Source: JANPLD01 sp964445765 (GTDB taxonomy: Bacteria > Pseudomonadota > Alphaproteobacteria > Rickettsiales > UBA8987). Taken from it: a stretch of 64,000 nt of DNA. The notes beneath the pieces are model-generated. The model saw only the letters and a list, made by a program, of their open reading frames with translations. It was not told where the DNA came from and did no database searches. The DNA lies in contig CAYULD010000002.1 of assembly GCA_964445765.1 (NCBI GenBank), forward strand, positions 186,001 through 250,000, read 5' to 3'. Of the stretch, positions 51,801 to 60,711 are shown piece after piece. The position numbers and the translations under genes were made by a program. Every line of letters begins with the position of its first letter. Within the stretch, counting starts at the first letter, position 1.

Positions 51801-52260
51801 TTTAATCATAAAAAATAAAAAGGCTTATTTTGATTATGAAATTCTTGAAGAATATGAGGCTGGAATTATTCTTCAAGGCTCTGAGGTTAAAAGCCTTAGA
51901 AATGGCCAATGCAATGTAACTGATGCTTACGCGGATATCATAACCGCAAATAACGGTGAAGAGGAAGTTTGGCTTAAAAATTTTCATATCTCTGAATATA
52001 AAAACGCTGGAAAATATAATCATAAACCAACTCGTGAAAGAAAATTATTACTTCACAAGCGAGAAATAAAAAAATTAATTGGCAAAATAAAACAAAAAGG
52101 GTTTTCATTAATACCACTTGAGCTATATTTCAATAATAAAGGGCTGGTGAAATTAAAATTAGGTTTAGGGCGTGGTAAATCTAAATATGATAAAAGAGAA
52201 ACCATAAAAGAAAAAGACTGGCAAAGGGAAAAGCAAAGGAACTTCAAAAATAAGCAATGA
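51790..52260 (+). CDS. smpB: SsrA-binding protein SmpB
   Basis: Binds tmRNA and brings it to stalled ribosomes for trans-translation. The 156 residues show the whole family pattern: NKKAYFDYEILEEYEAGIIL, QGSEVKSLRNGQCNVTDAYA, EVWLKNFHISEYKNAG and RERKLLLHKREIKKL. GLVKLKLGLGRGKSKYDKRE follows, and the C-terminal helix ends KDWQREKQRNFKNKQ. It overlaps hflC upstream and the J-domain gene downstream (ATGA), forming one dense operon hflK-hflC-smpB-J protein. ssrA itself is not in the window. Confidence 0.97.
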   Translation: MAIDLIIKNKKAYFDYEILEEYEAGIILQGSEVKSLRNGQCNVTDAYADIITANNGEEEVWLKNFHISEYKNAGKYNHKPTRERKLLLHKREIKKLIGKIKQKGFSLIPLELYFNNKGLVKLKLGLGRGKSKYDKRETIKEKDWQREKQRNFKNKQ

Positions 52261-52637
52261 TAAACCCCTATAAAATCCTAGAGGTTGATGAAACTTCGCC
52301 CATTAATGTTATTAAAAATAGCTATAGAAACCTCTCTGCTAAATATCACCCTGATAAATCTGGTGCTGATGATAATGCAAAAAAGAAATTTTTAGAAATT
52401 ACCGAAGCCTTTAGAGCTATAAAAAAAGAAATTATCACCCTTTATGATTTTTTAGGAATCCCCCAAGAAAGCGGTGAAGATGATATTCGTGCGGCTTTTT
52501 TTCGTAAAAAAGAGGAAATCTCTGTGAACTTAAAAAAAGGTATTAAGCAAGCTATAAGCGATGAATCAAAGCTAAAAAAGGCTTATAGCTTAATTGTTAG
52601 TGAATATATTGAAAATACTAAATCCCAAGATTGGTAG
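52257..52637 (+). CDS. Small protein with tandem J domains (second degenerate)
   Basis: A 126-residue protein. Residues 1-62 are a J domain with the HPD motif (YRNLSAKYHPDKSGADDNAK). Residues 60-120 look like a second J-like helical unit that has lost HPD (TLYDFLGIPQESGEDDIRAA, then KAYSLIVSEYI). J domains stimulate Hsp70 ATPase; the second unit may bind without stimulating. It overlaps smpB by four bases and sits 60 bases upstream of dnaJ. I do not recognise a named family. Confidence 0.75.
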   Translation: MINPYKILEVDETSPINVIKNSYRNLSAKYHPDKSGADDNAKKKFLEITEAFRAIKKEIITLYDFLGIPQESGEDDIRAAFFRKKEEISVNLKKGIKQAISDESKLKKAYSLIVSEYIENTKSQDW

Positions 52638-52697
52638 GGTATTGAAAATCTTTATTTTTTAACTATTTAATAAGCATTATTTTTCTAAATTATAAAT

Positions 52698-53825
52698 ATG
52701 TCTGATTATTATAAAATTCTTGGCGTTGAGAGGAATGCTTCTGCGGATGATCTTAAAAAGGCTTATCGTAAGCTCGCGATGAAATATCACCCAGATAAAA
52801 ACCCCAATGATAAAGAGGCAGAAAAGAAATTTAAGGAAATAAACGCCGCCTATGATGTTCTAAAAGATGATAAAAAACGCCAGACTTATGATCAATTCGG
52901 TGAAGCAGGGTTAAATGGTGGCTTTGGTGGTGGTAGAAATGGTGGTGGCAACCCGTTTGATTTTTCAGGCGGTTTTTCAGATATATTTGAAGATTTATTT
53001 GGCAATTTTGCAGGGGGAAATCGTCAAAGAAAGGCAAGTAATAATAATCGTGGCTCTGATCTCAGATATAATTTAGAAATTTCTCTTGAAGAAGCATTTA
53101 GGGGTGAAAACAAGCAAATTAAAATTAATACGCTTGCTACTTGTGATTCCTGCAATGGCTCTGGCAGTGAGGGCAAGAAAGAAAAAGAAACCTGCCCAAC
53201 TTGCGGTGGCAGTGGCAGAATTAGAACCTCGCAGGGCTTCTTTACCGTTGAACGCACTTGCGGCACTTGTGGTGGCACTGGCAGTATTATTAAAAACCCT
53301 TGCAAAAAATGTGGTGGTGAAGGCAGAATTAGGAAAGAAAAAACCTTATCCGTTAAAATTCCAGCAGGCGTTGAAGAGGGTATGAGGATAAGATTAAGCG
53401 GTGAAGGTGAAGCCGGCATTCAAGGCGGGCAAGCTGGGGATTTATATATATTTATCTCCATTAAAGATAACCCCTTATTTACTAGAGAAAATACTGATTT
53501 GCATTATGTCGCACCTATAAAAATAACCTCTGCGGCACTCGGTGGTGAAGTTCTTGTTAATTGTATTGATGGCTCAAAAGCGAAGGTTAAAATTCCAGCA
53601 GGCACTCAGCAAGGGCAACAATTTAGGCTTAAAGGCAAGGGAATGCCAAAAGTTAATTCTTCCTATGTTGGTGATATGTATGTTCACGCAAATATTCAAA
53701 TTCCAACTAGCCTAAATAAAAAGCAAAAAGAACTTCTTGAACAATTAGATGCTAGTTTTAATGAAGATGAAAATAAAGGCTTCTTCGGTAATGTAAAAGA
53801 TTTCTTCACTGGAACTGATGGATAG
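52698..53825 (+). CDS. dnaJ: Chaperone protein DnaJ
   Basis: Class A Hsp40 co-chaperone of DnaK. The 375 residues show a J domain with HPD (AMKYHPDKNPNDKEAEKKF), a Gly/Phe-rich stretch (residues 70-110), and the zinc domain with four CxxCxGxG-type repeats (CDSCNGSGSEG, CPTCGGSGRI, CGTCGGTGSI, CKKCGGEGRI). The C-terminal substrate-binding domains follow (VKIPAGVEEGMRIRLSGEGE). dnaK is not adjacent. The upstream gap of 60 bases shows no obvious heat-shock inverted repeat. Confidence 0.97.
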   Translation: MSDYYKILGVERNASADDLKKAYRKLAMKYHPDKNPNDKEAEKKFKEINAAYDVLKDDKKRQTYDQFGEAGLNGGFGGGRNGGGNPFDFSGGFSDIFEDLFGNFAGGNRQRKASNNNRGSDLRYNLEISLEEAFRGENKQIKINTLATCDSCNGSGSEGKKEKETCPTCGGSGRIRTSQGFFTVERTCGTCGGTGSIIKNPCKKCGGEGRIRKEKTLSVKIPAGVEEGMRIRLSGEGEAGIQGGQAGDLYIFISIKDNPLFTRENTDLHYVAPIKITSAALGGEVLVNCIDGSKAKVKIPAGTQQGQQFRLKGKGMPKVNSSYVGDMYVHANIQIPTSLNKKQKELLEQLDASFNEDENKGFFGNVKDFFTGTDG

Positions 53826-53850
53826 AATAAAAACATAAAAATTTAACTAA

Positions 53851-53973
53851 ATGAAAAATAAAAATTTAATCTTAGTTTTGCTTTTTGTAGTTTTGATGAT
53901 AACTTCCTCCTGTGGAATGAAAAGGGCTTTAACCCTTCCACCAAGAGAGCAAGATTTAGCAAAAACTGAATAA
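53851..53973 (+). CDS. Small lipoprotein, LptM (YifL)-like
   Basis: A 40-residue open frame with an N-terminal lysine-rich start (MKNKNLILVLLFVVLMI), lipobox TSSC (Cys20) and a short mature tail CGMKRALTLPPREQDLAKTE. It lies eight bases upstream of lysA. Tiny lipoproteins of the LptM/YifL type sit in this position, upstream of lysA or dapF, in many proteobacteria, and help mature the LptD translocon in E. coli. Position, size and lipobox together support the call; the LptM role is inferred. Confidence 0.8.
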   Translation: MKNKNLILVLLFVVLMITSSCGMKRALTLPPREQDLAKTE

Positions 53974-53981
53974 TCATAAAT

Positions 53982-55211
53982 ATGTTAGATTATAAAAACG
54001 CAATTCTTCATGTTGAAAATTTAGCAATAACAGATATTGCCAAAAAAGTTGGAACCCCATTTTATTGCTACAGCAAAAAGCAATTTGAGAGTAATTATAA
54101 AGAATTTAAGCAGAGTTTCTCTGATTATCCAACTACAATATGTTTTGCGGTAAAATCTTGCCCTAATATTCATATTATAAAACTTCTTGCAAATTTGGGT
54201 GCGGGTGCTGATACAGTTTCACAAGGGGAAATTATAAGAGCCTTAAAAGGTGGCATTAAGCCTGAAAAAATCGTCTTTTCAGGGGTTGGCAAAACTAAAG
54301 ATGAAATAAAATTTGCTCTGCAAAAAAATATTGGGCAAATTAACGCCGAAAGTTTAGAAGAGCTTGAAATTATTGATAAAATTGCTGGGCTTCTTAAGAA
54401 GAAAGCTAAAGTTTCTCTAAGGGTCAACCCAGATGTTGATGGCAAAACTCACGAAAAAATTACTACTGGTAGAAAGCACGATAAATTCGGCATTCCACTA
54501 GAAGAAGCTAAAAAATTCTATGATTCAGCATCTAAGTTAAGAAATATAAAAATTGAAGGGGTTGCTTGCCATATCGGTAGCCAAATTACAGATATAGAGC
54601 CATTTAAGCAGGCTTTTCATAAAATTGCTGATTTTGCAAATTCATTAATCAAAAAAGGTTTTGATCTTAAAAGGCTGGATCTTGGCGGTGGCGTTGGCAT
54701 TAAATATAAAAATGAAGAGGTAATTGCTATTAAAGATTATGCAAAAGCAATTATATCCGCCGTAAAATCAACTGAGCTAAAATTATTTTTAGAGCCGGGC
54801 AGGCGAATTTCTGGTGATGCTGGGATATTAGTTAGTGAAGTGCAATTTATTAAAAACACAGGTGAAAGGCATTTTGCAATTTTAGACGCAGGTATGAATG
54901 ACCTCGCAAGGCCTGCAATTTACGGCTCATATCACGAAATTATTCAAGTTCGTGATAAAGATGGTGAAAAATTAAGTTATGATATCGTTGGCCCAGTTTG
55001 TGAATCTTCAGATATATTCGGCAGGGATAGAAAATTATTCAACCTCAAAGCTGGTGAGTTAGTTGTTATATTAAATGCTGGTGCTTATGGTGCTTCAATG
55101 GCAAGCAATTACAACACAAGGCCATTAATTCCAGAAGTGTTAGTTGATGATAAGAAATTCAAAATTATCCGCCGTCGCCAAAAAATCTCTGAAATTTTAT
55201 CCTATGAGTGA
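53982..55211 (+). CDS. lysA: Diaminopimelate decarboxylase
   Basis: PLP enzyme that makes L-lysine from meso-diaminopimelate. The 409 residues begin with the alanine-racemase-type barrel (GTPFYCYSKKQFESNYKEF), cofactor lysine in CFAVKSCPNIHII. GVACHIGSQITD, LDLGGGVGIKY and FLEPGRRISGDAGILVSEV follow. The C-terminal barrel has DAGMNDLARPAIYGSYHEI, VGPVCESSDIFG and NAGAYGASMASNYNTRPL. Together with hisE, thrC and ilvE it shows real amino acid biosynthesis. It converges with cheW. Confidence 0.96.
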   Translation: MLDYKNAILHVENLAITDIAKKVGTPFYCYSKKQFESNYKEFKQSFSDYPTTICFAVKSCPNIHIIKLLANLGAGADTVSQGEIIRALKGGIKPEKIVFSGVGKTKDEIKFALQKNIGQINAESLEELEIIDKIAGLLKKKAKVSLRVNPDVDGKTHEKITTGRKHDKFGIPLEEAKKFYDSASKLRNIKIEGVACHIGSQITDIEPFKQAFHKIADFANSLIKKGFDLKRLDLGGGVGIKYKNEEVIAIKDYAKAIISAVKSTELKLFLEPGRRISGDAGILVSEVQFIKNTGERHFAILDAGMNDLARPAIYGSYHEIIQVRDKDGEKLSYDIVGPVCESSDIFGRDRKLFNLKAGELVVILNAGAYGASMASNYNTRPLIPEVLVDDKKFKIIRRRQKISEILSYE

Positions 55212-55213
55212 TT

Positions 55214-55696
55214 TTATAATGTAACAACTTTTGGAATATCAAGAACCAGCATTAATTCTTTTTCTAGCTTGAACACGCCTTTAGAATAATCTCGCCAGTT
55301 TTTTGTTAGATTTGCAGGGTTTTTCTCAAATTCAGAAAGTTTTAGAGTTATAGTTTGCCCAACTTCATCAACGCTTAAAGAATAATATTCATTTTCGTGA
55401 TCAACCACTACGAACATTTTTTTCTTATCAACTGCAGTGCAACTAACGCTTAGTGTTTCAGACATATTTATAACCGTAACTATTCTGCCCCTTAGATTCA
55501 TTAAACCCAATATTTCATTTCTTACTTTTGGGATTTTTGTAACTCTTTGCGGTTTTAGAACATCACGCACTTTTAATACAGGTATACCAAATAACTGTCC
55601 AGCTACCCTCAGGGTGAGAAATTGCTCTTCCTGCTCAACGGCATTATGCAAAGCATTTTCTTTCATTCTGCTTGATGTATCTATTTTATTAACCAT
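55214..55696 (-). CDS. cheW: Chemotaxis coupling protein CheW
   Basis: Scaffold linking chemoreceptors to CheA. The 160 residues include the CheW fold: FLTLRVAGQLFGIPVLKVRD, ITKIPKV-type loop (RVTKIPKVRNEILGLMNLRG), RIVTVINMSETL and SVDEVGQTITLKLSEFEK. It is the last gene of the chpT-cheA-cheW run and overlaps cheA by eight bases. cheY, cheB and cheR, which often follow, are replaced by the convergent lysA. No chemoreceptor gene is seen here. Confidence 0.92.
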   Translation of the reverse strand: MVNKIDTSSRMKENALHNAVEQEEQFLTLRVAGQLFGIPVLKVRDVLKPQRVTKIPKVRNEILGLMNLRGRIVTVINMSETLSVSCTAVDKKKMFVVVDHENEYYSLSVDEVGQTITLKLSEFEKNPANLTKNWRDYSKGVFKLEKELMLVLDIPKVVTL

Positions 55697-58463
55697 TTGC
55701 TATTTTTCTTTCTTTTAGAATTTCTGTAACTAAATTTATCACTTTATTTCTATCTGACTTCGTAACAAGCCTTTCAAAACCAATAATTTTTATATCTTCT
55801 TCAAAATCTTCTTCTTTATGAGAGGTAAGGGCAACAAAAGGCAGATTTGCTAATTTATCTATTTTCTTTGCCTCTTTACAAAATTCAACACCATTCATAA
55901 CTGGCATATCAATATCAGAGATTACTAAATCAAATTTCTCACCGTGATTTTTCAGCATATTAAGCCCTTCTAAGCCATCAGAGCAAGTTGAAACCCTATA
56001 ACCTGCCGCTAAAATAACTGGCCTCATAAATTTTCTAAAGAAAGCACTATCATCAACTAATAAAATATGCCTTCTACCTTCATCTGTTTCACCTTCAATT
56101 TTATTTGCCTCACTATGACCAAGCCAATCAGTAAATATACTTGAAAAGAAATAGCTTATATCAATAATTTCAGTGGCTTTATTATTTATAATCATACTGC
56201 CTAATATTCCCTGCTTTGCCGAGCCTGATTTCAACGCCATTCTTTGTTTTATGATATCTAAAACTTCGCTTGCATAAACGCCAAGTGTTCTATCTCTATC
56301 GCTAAATACAATCGTTTCCCTAACACCATCTGATGGCACTGGGGTTTTATCATCAATAGAAATTATTCTCATTAGTGAATTTCTATATTGAATAACCTTA
56401 TTGCCTGCCGATTCTTCAATTTTACTATAGTCTAGTTCTTCAAGCCTTGAAACAAGCTCCAGCGGTATTGCCTTAGGTGCACCATCACCCGCCCTAAATA
56501 GTAAGAAGCTAATTTCTTCTTCATCAAAAATTTTCTTGGCTTGCCTATCTCTATTTTGCCCTGTTGTTGCCTCAACGCCTGAATTTTTTAACAAGCCGAT
56601 TAAGTCAATTATTAAAATTACGCTTCCATCTCCAAGAATTGTGCTTCCAGAATAATATTCTAAATCTTTAATCAACGGAGATTTAGGTTTAACAACAATT
56701 TCTTCCGTATGATAAACTTTATCAACTGAGATACCAAAAATATTTGACCCAACTTCACAGATTATTACAAATCTCTCAATATCATTATCATTGGCGAATT
56801 TTTCATCGCATAACCCAAGTGCCTTTGGCAAAGAAATTATTGGGATAATCCTGCCTCTAAGCCTTAAAACTGGCTTGCCATTTATAACTTCTACGCTATG
56901 AATTTTAACTTCACCATATTTGTTATCGCCAAGAAATTCACTTCTTTTAGTTTTACCAACCCTTACAATTTCAGATACTAAAATTTGCGGTATGGCAAAA
57001 GTTTCAGTTTTTGCTTGCACTAGCAGAACTGGCATTATAGCTAATGTTAGTGGCAATTTTATTAAGAATTCCGCACCTTTACCGGGGAAGTTTTCAATTT
57101 CTAAGCTACCACCAATTTTATTGATATTGCTAATTACAACATCCATTCCAACGCCCCTGCCAGAAACTGCTGTAACTTGCTCTGCGGTTGAAAAGCCCGG
57201 CTTAAATATAAAATGGCATATTTGATTATCAGACATTCTTGCAATTTCATCTTCTGTTGCAAGCCCCTTTTCAATCGCCCTTTTCTTAACTGCATTTATA
57301 TTAACGCCTTTGCCATCATCAGCAATTTTAATGATAATCTGCCCACCTTCGTGATAGGCACTAAGGGTTATAGTTCCTGTTTCTGGTTTTCCATTTGCAA
57401 GCCTTTCTGCTGGCTTTTCAACGCCGTGATCCGCAGAATTTCTAATCATATGGGTTAGCGGATCTTTTATTGTTTCAAGCATTTGCCTATCAAGCTCAGT
57501 ATCTTCACCAATCATTTTAAGCTCTATTTTTTTGCCTAAATCATTTGCGAGATCCCTAATAATTCTAGGAAATAACTGCCAAACAGAGCTAACCGCCTGC
57601 ATTCTGGTTTTCATTACCCCTTCTTGCAATTCGCTGGTGATGATATTTAACCTTTGGAAGCTACCCACTAATGATGGGTCTAGCTTTACTGATGATGACC
57701 TTCTTAATTGCTGAATTTGATTTCTAGTTAAAACAAGCTCGCCAACTAATTGCATCATATTTTCTAGCACTTCAATATTAACCCTTATGCTTTGTTGTGC
57801 GGCTTTTTTATTATCATTATTTTTGTTATTATCTTGCTTTTCTGGCTTATTGATTAATTGTTTTATTTCTTCTTTTTTCTGCGGTTTTTCAGTGGGCTTT
57901 TCTTCCGCAACATAATCAGCCATAATTGGCGTGAAATCTATTGGCTCATCAAGATCCGGTGTTAAATTTTCAGCTTGTTTTTCATCACCTGCATATTCGG
58001 CTTTTATGGGGGTGAAATCAATTTCCTCATCTAAATCAGGTGTTTTTGCAGTGGCTTGATTTGCATTTTCTTCTTTCTTAACTTCTTTGCCTGAGGCACA
58101 TTCATCAAGCCTTTTAATAAGATTGCTATAATCAACATCACCCTCACTGCCATCATTACCTAGATTTTCAACGATAGATTTAACCGCATCACCTGCCTCA
58201 AGAACTAAAGAAATTAATGTTTCTGAAACATTTAATTTATTAGATCGCACCTTATCCATTATATTTTCTGCACTATGGGCAACTTTTTCTAATTTCTTAA
58301 ACCCTAAAAAGCCAGATGTCCCTTTAACCGTATGCATCACACGGAAGATATTATTCACCGTATCAGCATCACCGCCTGATTTTTCAAGCTCAATGAATTG
58401 CAATTCTAGCTTTTGCAGGGCTTCATTGGTTTCTTCTAAAAATTCTTGTAATAAATCATCCAT
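55689..58463 (-). CDS. cheA: Hybrid chemotaxis histidine kinase CheA with C-terminal receiver
   Basis: Kinase that phosphorylates itself in response to chemoreceptors and passes the phosphate on. Domains in order: Hpt (residues 1-105, phospho-His H44 in VMHTVKGTSGFLGF); a linker that repeats TPDLDE(E/P)IDFTPI twice (residues 135-190); dimerisation helices from about 225 (IEVLENMMQLVGELVLTRNQ); HATPase with MIRNSADHGVEKPAERL and GRGVGMDVV; a CheW domain; a second CheW-like domain (about 650-780); and a receiver (from about 800, ILLVDDSAFFRKFM, phospho-Asp in LVISDIDMPVMNG, Lys in RLVTKSDRN). The 924 residues are longer than classical CheA. No P2 domain is evident; the receiver may replace CheY docking. 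Confidence 0.93.
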   Translation of the reverse strand: MDDLLQEFLEETNEALQKLELQFIELEKSGGDADTVNNIFRVMHTVKGTSGFLGFKKLEKVAHSAENIMDKVRSNKLNVSETLISLVLEAGDAVKSIVENLGNDGSEGDVDYSNLIKRLDECASGKEVKKEENANQATAKTPDLDEEIDFTPIKAEYAGDEKQAENLTPDLDEPIDFTPIMADYVAEEKPTEKPQKKEEIKQLINKPEKQDNNKNNDNKKAAQQSIRVNIEVLENMMQLVGELVLTRNQIQQLRRSSSVKLDPSLVGSFQRLNIITSELQEGVMKTRMQAVSSVWQLFPRIIRDLANDLGKKIELKMIGEDTELDRQMLETIKDPLTHMIRNSADHGVEKPAERLANGKPETGTITLSAYHEGGQIIIKIADDGKGVNINAVKKRAIEKGLATEDEIARMSDNQICHFIFKPGFSTAEQVTAVSGRGVGMDVVISNINKIGGSLEIENFPGKGAEFLIKLPLTLAIMPVLLVQAKTETFAIPQILVSEIVRVGKTKRSEFLGDNKYGEVKIHSVEVINGKPVLRLRGRIIPIISLPKALGLCDEKFANDNDIERFVIICEVGSNIFGISVDKVYHTEEIVVKPKSPLIKDLEYYSGSTILGDGSVILIIDLIGLLKNSGVEATTGQNRDRQAKKIFDEEEISFLLFRAGDGAPKAIPLELVSRLEELDYSKIEESAGNKVIQYRNSLMRIISIDDKTPVPSDGVRETIVFSDRDRTLGVYASEVLDIIKQRMALKSGSAKQGILGSMIINNKATEIIDISYFFSSIFTDWLGHSEANKIEGETDEGRRHILLVDDSAFFRKFMRPVILAAGYRVSTCSDGLEGLNMLKNHGEKFDLVISDIDMPVMNGVEFCKEAKKIDKLANLPFVALTSHKEEDFEEDIKIIGFERLVTKSDRNKVINLVTEILKERKIANG

Positions 58464-59107
58464 TAGCTTGCGAACTCTGTTATGTAGGTAACTTGTTTTT
58501 CTTCATCTGTAGATTTATATTCAAAGGTAATTTTACCACCTAAACTATCTGTTGCTTCCCTGATGAAGAAATAAGGCACATTATCAACATCCATCTCTAT
58601 TTCTTTTTTGTTGAGAAGAATATCCCTTATCAATTCAGGCTCTTTATATTTTGCACCACTGCCCCTAACTTCAATGGTATTTTTATTTTCACCTGAAAAA
58701 CTAACACTAACCTTGCCACCATAGATTAATATTCTGGCGAGGGTTAAAATCATCCCAACGCATATTCTTCTTTTATTAACTGGGAAAGCCGCTGGAACTG
58801 AAGGGTTCCAAATAAGCTCAATATGAGATTTTGCAAAATATCTGCCCATTATGTCTTGAATTTCTTTGGTAGAAACTTTAGCATTTTCATTATAAACCAC
58901 CCCATAAGCCATTCTATAAGCCTGAAGCCTTGCTAAAGATTGCTTTGAGCTTTCTTCAATAATATCAATAGCTTGGTTTTTTATTTCAATACCGCCTTGA
59001 TCATCAGTATCTTTCGCATCATTCATTACAAAATCTAAGCCATTAACCACAGCACCAATTGGGCCTGCTATATCGTGAGTAAAGCGTGTGAGCAGAAGCT
59101 CTGCCAT
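58463..59107 (-). CDS. chpT: ChpT-like histidine phosphotransferase
   Basis: Dimeric phosphotransferase resembling a histidine kinase core without kinase activity. In Caulobacter ChpT moves phosphate from CckA to CtrA and CpdR. The phospho-His is in LLLTRFTHDIAGPIGAVVNG; a degenerate ATPase-like domain follows (RICVGMILTLARILIYGGKV, VSFSGENKNTIEVRGSG). I chose ATG 59107 (MAELLLTRF, 214 residues) because a GGTGGCGG-type site precedes it and the length fits ChpT. ATGs at 59161 and 59179, or a TTG at 59263, would add a hydrophobic leader. It overlaps cheA by one base, which suggests that it serves the CheA-REC hybrid. Confidence 0.8.
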   Translation of the reverse strand: MAELLLTRFTHDIAGPIGAVVNGLDFVMNDAKDTDDQGGIEIKNQAIDIIEESSKQSLARLQAYRMAYGVVYNENAKVSTKEIQDIMGRYFAKSHIELIWNPSVPAAFPVNKRRICVGMILTLARILIYGGKVSVSFSGENKNTIEVRGSGAKYKEPELIRDILLNKKEIEMDVDNVPYFFIREATDSLGGKITFEYKSTDEEKQVTYITEFAS

Positions 59108-59279
59108 TTTTTCACCGCCACCTGTGCTTTTTACATTTTTAACATTTTTGAACAGATTCATAACGCCATAAGGGTTCATAGGTAAAAATATTTGTTTCAA
59201 ATATGCTTCTATTTCCAAAAAATCTTGACTTGGTAAGATAGCTAAAGATATAGTTAATAACAAAAAAACTAATTTGAAT

Positions 59280-59645
59280 ATGGAATTTGAACTTTCAGAG
59301 TATTTGCCAATATTAATATTTTTAATTGTTGCAACTTTGCTTGCAATTGTGATTGTTGGGGCATCTTATGTTACCTCACTAAAAAGCCCAGATGCTGAGA
59401 AAATTTCTCAATATGAGTGCGGTTTTGATGCATTTTCTGAAGCTAGAGGCCGTTTTGATGTGCGTTTTTATTTAGTTGCTATTTTATTTATCATCTTTGA
59501 TTTAGAAATTGCATTTTTATTCCCTTGGGCAATTTCCCTCAAAGAAATTGGGGTTTTAGGCTTTTCTAGTATGATGATATTTTTATCTGTTCTTACAATC
59601 GGCTTCATTTACGAGTGGAAAAAAGGTGCACTTAATTGGGAGTAG
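59280..59645 (+). CDS. nuoA: NADH-quinone oxidoreductase subunit A
   Basis: Small membrane subunit of complex I near the quinone site. The 121 residues have three helices (about 8-29, 63-83, 90-110) and the conserved loop KISQYECGFDAFSEARGRFD, where the Cys-Gly pair reports enzyme state in other species, followed by FYLVAILFIIFDLEIAFLFP. The ATG at 59280 gives the usual length; a TTG two codons earlier is not needed. It is divergent from chpT and isolated from nuoB-nuoD at 2-4 kb. A restriction-modification pair follows on the same strand. Confidence 0.95.
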   Translation: MEFELSEYLPILIFLIVATLLAIVIVGASYVTSLKSPDAEKISQYECGFDAFSEARGRFDVRFYLVAILFIIFDLEIAFLFPWAISLKEIGVLGFSSMMIFLSVLTIGFIYEWKKGALNWE

Positions 59646-59655
59646 TTAGAAATAT

Positions 59656-60711
59656 ATGAAAACTAAGGGAGATACAAATAATTTAAACTTATTAGATTAT
59701 ATTTATTGTAGCCCTGAAACAGAAAATCATTTTAACAAAAATAAATCCAAGCAACTCAGCTTCATTGATTTTTGTGCTGGTATAGGCTCTGCACATATAG
59801 CATTCAAAAATTTAGGTTTTAGATGCTTAGGATACAGCGAGGTAGATTATAACACTGAACAAACTTATAAACTATTTCATGGAGATTCTTATAAAAATTA
59901 TGGCGATTTAATGAGAATACAGCCAGATAGTCTTGAGGATTTTGATATATTAATTGCTGGTTTTCCCTGTCAAGCGTTTTCAATAGTTGGCAAGAGAAAA
60001 GGATTTTTTGACGAAAGGGGGCAAATTATTTTTGGGCTTTCCAAAATAATAAAAACCAAAAAACCTAAAGCATTTCTTCTTGAAAATGTAAAAGGCTTAG
60101 TGAATATGCAAAAAGGTAAGGTGTTAGAAGAGATCTTATCTTTATTATCTTCATGTGGATATAAAGTTTTTTTCAAAGTCTTGGAAAGCACAGATTTTGA
60201 CATACCACAAGCCAGAGAGAGAATTTATATCGTTGGAATAAGAAATGACTTATATAAAAAAGATTTTTATTTTCCATCTAAATTAGAAGCAAAAAAGAAC
60301 CTTAAAGATTTTTTGATTGAGCAGGATGAAAATTTTATATTAAATGGTAACTCTTACAATACATTCCTAAAATATTTAGAAAATAAGTATAATAATGGTA
60401 GGTTTAACCTTTCTAGTTTGATTAATGAAAACTACTTAATTTTAGATACAAGACAAAGTGATTTAAGGCTATATCGCAATAAAATTCCAACACTTAGAAC
60501 GGGCAGACAAGGTATATTATATATAAAAAATAATCAAATTAGAAAACTCAGCGGCATGGAAGCTCTAATGCTTCAAGGTTTTAGTTTTGAAATGGCAAAA
60601 AAAGCTCAAGAGAAAATCTCTCAGACTAGAATATTAGCTCAGGCAGGTAATTCAATGACAATTAATGTTATGCAAGAAATTGGCAGAAAAATATTAGATT
60701 ATTTACAATGA
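59656..60711 (+). CDS. DNA (cytosine-5-)-methyltransferase of a HinP1I/HhaI-like system
   Basis: C5 cytosine methyltransferase; the modification half of a type II system. The 351 residues show motif I LSFIDFCAGIGSAHIAFKNL, motif IV with the catalytic Cys in AGFPCQAFSIVG, motif VI FLLENVKGL, motif VIII DIPQARERIYIVGI, a variable target-recognition region (about 225-290) and motif X AGNSMTINVMQEI. The stop overlaps the next gene by four bases. From the identity of the partner nuclease I predict recognition of GCGC, methylated on cytosine. The gene starts ten bases after nuoA, so it may use the nuoA promoter. Confidence 0.94.
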   Translation: MKTKGDTNNLNLLDYIYCSPETENHFNKNKSKQLSFIDFCAGIGSAHIAFKNLGFRCLGYSEVDYNTEQTYKLFHGDSYKNYGDLMRIQPDSLEDFDILIAGFPCQAFSIVGKRKGFFDERGQIIFGLSKIIKTKKPKAFLLENVKGLVNMQKGKVLEEILSLLSSCGYKVFFKVLESTDFDIPQARERIYIVGIRNDLYKKDFYFPSKLEAKKNLKDFLIEQDENFILNGNSYNTFLKYLENKYNNGRFNLSSLINENYLILDTRQSDLRLYRNKIPTLRTGRQGILYIKNNQIRKLSGMEALMLQGFSFEMAKKAQEKISQTRILAQAGNSMTINVMQEIGRKILDYLQ

